Shown piece after piece: positions 50,306-53,860 of a stretch of DNA of 53,860 nt; position 1 is the first letter of the stretch, and each line of letters opens with the position of its first letter. A program made the position numbers and the translations under genes. This DNA is from Oscillospiraceae bacterium. Lineage in GTDB: Bacteria; Bacillota; Clostridia; Oscillospirales; Oscillospiraceae. The notes below the pieces were generated by a model, which had not been told where the DNA came from, did not search any database, and was given only the letters and a program-made list of their open reading frames with translations. Location: the NCBI GenBank assembly GCA_017501355.1, contig JAFVXA010000017.1, forward strand, positions 1-53,860. Direction: 5' to 3'.

Positions 50306-51214
50306 ATGAACAAGTATCTGGAAATATCCCCCGAAGTCAAGGTCGCTCTGGAACGAGGGATGCCTGTTGTGGCTTTGGAAAGTACGATTATTTCCCATGG
50401 AATGCCCTATCCCCGAAATGTTGAGGCGGCGCTGAAGGTGGAGGAGCTGATCCGCGCCGAGGGTGCAATTCCCGCAACCATTGCCATCATTGGCGGCAAG
50501 CTCAAGGCGGGGCTTTCCAAGTCTGAGATTGAGTACCTCGGCAAGAAGGGGCTTGCCGTTACCAAGGCGAGCCGCCGCGATCTGCCTGTGCTGGTGGCGC
50601 GGGGCGAGGATGGTGCCACTACCGTTACCACCACCATGATCATTGCCGCCATGGCGGGCATCAAGATCTTTGCTGCCGGCGATATCGGCGGTGTACATCG
50701 CGGCGCGGAGACCACCATGGACATTTCTGCCGATCTGGAAGAGCTGGGGCGCACCCCTGTGATGGTGGTCTGCGCCGGTGTGAAGGGTGTGCTGGATATC
50801 GGTCGTACCCTTGAATATCTCGAAACCCGCGGTGTTCCTGTCATCGGTTACGGCACGGAGGAGTTTCCCGCATACTACACCCGTGAGAGCGGCTTCAAGG
50901 CAGATTATCGCATCGACACACCCGCAGCGCTTGCGGCTGCGTTTGAGGCGCAGCGCGAGATGGGGCTGCCCAACGGTATGCTCGTTGCAAACCCCATCCC
51001 CGCGAAATACGCCCTGCAGAAGGATGCCATTGACAAGGTGATCGACGAGGCGGTTGCCGCGAGTATGGAGCAGGGCATCAAGGGGAAGGAGATCACCCCC
51101 TTCCTCAACGCAAAGGTCAGGGAGCTGACCGGAGACTTTCTGGAAAATCATCTCCAGCTCCTGCTGAACAATGCCCGCGTTGCGGCGAGAGCAGCGGGCA
51201 TTTTGTACCAGTAA
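50306..51214 (+). CDS. psuG: Pseudouridine-5'-phosphate glycosidase
   Basis: 302 residues. Family blocks: VALESTIISHGMPYPRNVE, PATIAIIGGKLKAGLS, RRDLPVLVARGEDGATTVTT and FAAGDIGGVHRGAE, with the catalytic Lys in VTKASRRD. It splits pseudouridine 5'-phosphate to ribose 5-phosphate and uracil. The psuK kinase usually next to it is missing here. ATG 50306 is ten bases after AGGAGG; a GTG three codons earlier sits too close to it. Confidence 0.94.
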   Translation: MNKYLEISPEVKVALERGMPVVALESTIISHGMPYPRNVEAALKVEELIRAEGAIPATIAIIGGKLKAGLSKSEIEYLGKKGLAVTKASRRDLPVLVARGEDGATTVTTTMIIAAMAGIKIFAAGDIGGVHRGAETTMDISADLEELGRTPVMVVCAGVKGVLDIGRTLEYLETRGVPVIGYGTEEFPAYYTRESGFKADYRIDTPAALAAAFEAQREMGLPNGMLVANPIPAKYALQKDAIDKVIDEAVAASMEQGIKGKEITPFLNAKVRELTGDFLENHLQLLLNNARVAARAAGILYQ

Positions 51215-51222
51215 AGCTGTTG

Positions 51223-51258
51223 AAAGGACATTCCGTGCAGATGTGCGGAATGTCCTTT
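51223..51258 (+). terminator. Terminator of psuG
   Basis: A perfect 13-bp stem (51223-51235 with 51246-51258) followed by T. Confidence 0.85.
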
Positions 51259-51268
51259 TTTGCGCAAA

Positions 51269-51303
51269 AACCCCGGAGCTGCCCAGTGGGCTTCTCCGGG
51301 GTG
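51269..51303 (-). terminator. Terminator of the tpiA-gpmI transcript
   Basis: Outer stem ACCCCGGAG with CTCCGGGGT, inner GCCCA with GGGC, with T-rich exit on the minus strand, 31 nt beyond the gpmI stop. Confidence 0.8.
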
Positions 51304-51333
51304 TATCGTACTTTGCTGAAATGGGGATGAGCC

Positions 51334-52845
51334 TTACTTGACGATGAGGGACTGACCGTCCATTTCCACGGGCTTTTCCAGACCCATCACATCGAGGATG
51401 GTGGGAGCGATGTCAGCGAGACGACCCTCACGCAGCTCCTGAGCGGCGCCGCAGATGATGAAGGGCACAAGATTGGTGGTGTGAGCGGTCATGGGGCTGC
51501 CGTCGCTCTGAGTCATGCACTCGCTGTTGCCGTGGTCGGCGGTGATCATGGCGATACCGCTCATGCGGAGGGTGGCATCCACCACGCGACCCACGCAGGT
51601 ATCCACAGTCTCCACGGCCTTCACTGCTGCCTCAAACACGCCGGTGTGACCCACCATGTCGCAGTTGGCGAAGTTCAGGATGATCACATCATACTTGCCG
51701 CTCTCGATGCGGCGCACGCACTCGTCACAGACCTCCACCGCGCTCATTTCGGGCTGGAGATCGTAGGTTGCCACCTTGGGGGAGGGAACCAGCACGCGGT
51801 CCTCGCCCTCAAAGACGGTTTCCACGCCGCCGTTGAAGAAGAAGGTGACATGGGCGTACTTCTCGGTCTCTGCGATGCGCAGCTGGGTCATGCCTGCGCG
51901 GCTGAGATATTCACCGAGACCGTTCTCCACGCGGATGCGGGGGAATGCCACGGTGACACCCGGCATGGTGGCATCGTACTCGGTGTTGCAGATGAAGGTC
52001 AGAGGGAAGAACTCCCGCTTGAAGCCGTCAAACTCGGGATCGACAAAGGCGCGGGTGATCTCGCGGGCGCGGTCGGGACGATAGTTGAAGAAAATCACGC
52101 TGTCATTGTCGGAGATCACGCCGTCCTTCATGCAGACAACGGGCTCCACAAACTCGTCGGTGACATCGTTTGCATAGGACTCCTTCACAGCGGCAACGGG
52201 ATCGGCATTCTGGATGCCCTCGCCGTAGACCATGGCATCGTATGCGCGCTCCAGACGCTCCCAGCGCTTGTCGCGGTCCATGGCGTAGTAGCGACCCATG
52301 ACGGTTGCGATCTCGCCTACGCCAATCTCGCGGCACTTGGCGGCAGTCTCTGCCACAAAGTCTGCGCCGGAGGTGGGAGACACGTCGCGACCGTCCAGAA
52401 AAGCGTGGATGTACACGCGGGTGAGCCCGTGGTCCTTCGCAAGGCGAAGCAGCGCATACAGATGCTGCAGGTGAGAGTGCACGCCGCCGTCGCTCAGCAG
52501 ACCGAACAGGTGCAGTGCGGAGCCCTTTTCCTTGCAGTTGTTGATCGCCTTGAGGTAAGCTTCGTTTTTGAAGAAGCTGCCGTCGTCGATGCTGCGGGTG
52601 ATGCGGGGCAGATCCTGGAATACCACGCGGCCGCCGCCGATGTTGGTGTGACCAACCTCGCTGTTGCCCATCTGCCCGTCGGGCAGACCCACATCGAGAC
52701 CGGAAGCAGACAGAGTGGTATGCGCGTATTCACGGAACAGACGATCCAGCACGGGGGTCTCGGCTGCGCAGACTGCGTTGCCGCAGGTCTCACTGCTCAG
52801 ACCGTAGCCGTCCATAATGATCAGGGTGATGGGAGTTTTGTTCAT
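51334..52845 (-). CDS. gpmI: 2,3-bisphosphoglycerate-independent phosphoglycerate mutase
   Basis: 503 residues. The alkaline-phosphatase-type core has metal-binding MDGYG at 11-15, nucleophile Ser62 in GNSEVGHTNIG, and ITADHGNSE near the end. It interconverts 3- and 2-phosphoglycerate with Mn ions. It follows tpiA by 34 nt with GAGGT at its start. Typical pgk-tpiA-gpmI order. Confidence 0.96.
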   Translation of the reverse strand: MNKTPITLIIMDGYGLSSETCGNAVCAAETPVLDRLFREYAHTTLSASGLDVGLPDGQMGNSEVGHTNIGGGRVVFQDLPRITRSIDDGSFFKNEAYLKAINNCKEKGSALHLFGLLSDGGVHSHLQHLYALLRLAKDHGLTRVYIHAFLDGRDVSPTSGADFVAETAAKCREIGVGEIATVMGRYYAMDRDKRWERLERAYDAMVYGEGIQNADPVAAVKESYANDVTDEFVEPVVCMKDGVISDNDSVIFFNYRPDRAREITRAFVDPEFDGFKREFFPLTFICNTEYDATMPGVTVAFPRIRVENGLGEYLSRAGMTQLRIAETEKYAHVTFFFNGGVETVFEGEDRVLVPSPKVATYDLQPEMSAVEVCDECVRRIESGKYDVIILNFANCDMVGHTGVFEAAVKAVETVDTCVGRVVDATLRMSGIAMITADHGNSECMTQSDGSPMTAHTTNLVPFIICGAAQELREGRLADIAPTILDVMGLEKPVEMDGQSLIVK

Positions 52846-52879
52846 GATGACCTCTTGATACTTTCCCCTAAATAACGGA

Positions 52880-53653
52880 TTACTCCTGGTTTGCTGCGGA
52901 AATGATGGAAACGAACTTTGCGGGGTCGAGAGCAGCGCCGCCGATCAGACCGCCGTCGATATCCTGCTGTGCCAGCAGCTCCTCTGCGTTGGAGGGGTTC
53001 ATGCTGCCGCCGTACTGGATGGTGACGGAACGAGCGGTGCGTGCGCCGTGCATATTGCGGATGACAGCGCGGATCTCGTTGCAGACCTCGGCAGCCTGCT
53101 CAGCGGTAGCGGTGCGACCGGTGCCGATTGCCCAGATGGGCTCGTAAGCGATGACGCACTTGCGGATCTTGTCGCCGCTGACGCCGGCAAGAGCTGCCTT
53201 GACCTGCAGGGTGATGCGGTCGAGGGTGATGCCCATCTCGCGCTCCTCCAGGCTCTCACCCACGCAGATGATGGGGTTGAGACCTGCTTCGAGAGCAGCG
53301 TGGACCTTCTTGTTCACGATGATGTCGGTCTCACCGAAGAGCTGACGGCGCTCGCTGTGACCGATGATAACGTACTTCACGCCCAGATCCTTCAGCATCT
53401 CGGCGGAAACCTCGCCGGTGTAAGCGCCGCTCTTCTCGAAATAGAGGTTCTCGGCACCGACACTCACGCGCATGTCGCGGAAAGCGCGGACAGCGGTGGA
53501 GAGGTTGCAGGCGGGCACGCACACCACGACCTCGCAGCGCTTTGCCTTGGGCAGGATGGGCTTGAGCTCCTCGGCGAACTTCTTGGTCTCGGTAGCGGTC
53601 TTGTTCATCTTCCAGTTGCCGGCGATGATAGTCTTGCGATAACGAGTGTTCAT
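52880..53653 (-). CDS. tpiA: Triosephosphate isomerase
   Basis: 257 residues. AGNWKMNK (Lys15), GHSERR (His99), AYEPIWAIGTG (Glu171), and the phosphate loops QYGGS and GGLIGGAAL are intact. AGGAG precedes the start. The upstream gene on the minus strand is probably pgk; a repeat element now lies between them. Confidence 0.96.
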   Translation of the reverse strand: MNTRYRKTIIAGNWKMNKTATETKKFAEELKPILPKAKRCEVVVCVPACNLSTAVRAFRDMRVSVGAENLYFEKSGAYTGEVSAEMLKDLGVKYVIIGHSERRQLFGETDIIVNKKVHAALEAGLNPIICVGESLEEREMGITLDRITLQVKAALAGVSGDKIRKCVIAYEPIWAIGTGRTATAEQAAEVCNEIRAVIRNMHGARTARSVTIQYGGSMNPSNAEELLAQQDIDGGLIGGAALDPAKFVSIISAANQE

Positions 53654-53693
53654 AACAGTAATGTACTCCTAAAATCTATATAGAATAAAACTT

Positions 53694-53706
53694 GATTACT
53701 TATCCA
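53694..53706. repeat. Direct repeat, left copy, flanking structured repeat A
   Basis: GATTACTTATCCA, identical to the last 13 bases of the window (53848-53860). The match may extend further, because the window ends there. It encloses repeat A copy 2. Confidence 0.8.
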
Positions 53707-53725
53707 GCAGGCAAGCCACGCCGGG
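53696..53725 (-). pseudogene. Duplicated tail of pgk next to tpiA
   Basis: On the minus strand the codons read PGVACLLDK-stop, the typical end of phosphoglycerate kinase, but just upstream is structured repeat A rather than pgk coding sequence. The same GATTACTTATCCA string appears again at the window's right edge, beyond the repeat. So this looks like a second copy of the pgk end, created when the repeat was inserted. pgk identity is inferred from this short peptide and position. Confidence 0.5.
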
Positions 53726-53727
53726 GA

Positions 53728-53831
53728 AACAGCCGAAGCGCCGCCGGTGGCGGTTGAAGCGAGGCTGTTTCGAGGAAGCGGCACGATTGGCGACGCCGAA
53801 AGGCGGCGGGAATCGTTATGCCGCGACGGTG
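53728..53831 (+). repeat. Structured dispersed repeat A, copy 2
   Basis: A 104-nt relative of 7411-7513. Its helix is AACAGCC (53728-53734) with GGCTGTT (53763-53769), so the A-T pair of copy 1 is a G-C pair here; the CCGCC/GGCGG hairpin is kept with a changed loop. The second arm GCGGC...GCCGC, CGATT/AATCG is kept, and its tip is GCC-GAAA-GGC. It lies between tpiA and the probable pgk end, flanked by direct repeats. Confidence 0.75.
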
Positions 53832-53849
53832 GGATGCCGCGGGCAGGGA

Positions 53850-53860
53850 TTACTTATCCA
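53850..53860 (-). CDS. pgk: Probable C-terminal end of phosphoglycerate kinase (partial)
   Basis: Minus-strand bases from the right edge read Asp-Lys-stop (TAA 53852-53850) in the same context as the duplicated tail at 53696-53725. Position before tpiA-gpmI supports pgk. Only two codons are visible, so this is an inference. Confidence 0.35.

Noticed and set aside
53654-53693. Promoter directly upstream of tpiA
   Set aside because: AT-rich bases include TATATAGA-like strings, but no spaced -35/-10 pair stands out and tpiA is expected to be transcribed from pgk.
1-53860. CRISPR array or cas genes
   Set aside because: No regularly spaced direct repeats and no Cas-like protein seen; the repeats found are dispersed and structured, not arrayed.

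Overview
The window reads as chromosome of a GC-rich, anaerobic, endospore-forming member of the Clostridia, most like the Oscillospiraceae/Ruminococcaceae. This is an inference from gene content. Sporulation genes are present (a spoVB-like flippase, yabP, yabQ, a SpoIIQ-like M23 protein), along with oxygen-independent HemZ, a double-cubane [Fe-S] reductase, selenium-associated genes and three chemoreceptors. AGGAGG-type ribosome sites precede most genes. I found no CRISPR array or rRNA. Two tRNA genes are present.

Left part (1-21.1 kb): a cut gene end; an XRE-cupin regulator divergent from a selenium/sulfur set (yedF, NifS-like desulfurase, DUF3343), faced by a second DUF3343 gene with a 2-hydroxyacyl-CoA dehydratase-like double-cubane protein. 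Then come three methyl-accepting chemotaxis proteins around a repeat-rich intergenic stretch, a coupled MFS/HAD pair, a DUF4127 protein, an ATP-grasp/PHP/NodB-SLH operon and a YghZ-type aldo-keto reductase.

Accessory island (about 21.2-25.3 kb): visibly lower GC, abutting the 3' end of an initiator tRNA gene. It carries a TetR regulator with a divergent 48-residue protein, a P-loop plus cytidine-deaminase fusion resembling the anti-phage DcdV/dCTP-deaminase family with a trailing zinc-ribbon protein, and an IS3-family transposase with a frame break.

Right part (25.3-53.9 kb): core genes. These are mnmA with a kinase-like ATPase lacking the usual phospho-acceptor His, gapdh, a LysR regulator, hpf, and a long minus-strand run recJ-rel-dtd-MBL-hemZ-nucleoside kinase-spoVB-mazG-hup-rqcP-yabP-yabQ-divIC. 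The run's last part is the B. subtilis yabMNOPQ-divIC order with hup inserted. Then come dacF, a DMT transporter, prfB, a small P-loop protein, pgi, an M23 peptidase, psuG, and gpmI-tpiA with a probable pgk tail at the right edge. The glycolytic genes gap, pgi, tpiA, gpmI (and pgk) are spread over the window.

The least explained material is intergenic. A ~103-nt structured repeat occurs twice (7411-7513 and 53728-53831) with substitutions that preserve base pairing, and its second copy sits between a 13-bp direct repeat that duplicates the probable end of pgk. A second structured repeat with a conserved 13-nt loop occurs at 7651-7790 and 47112-47227.
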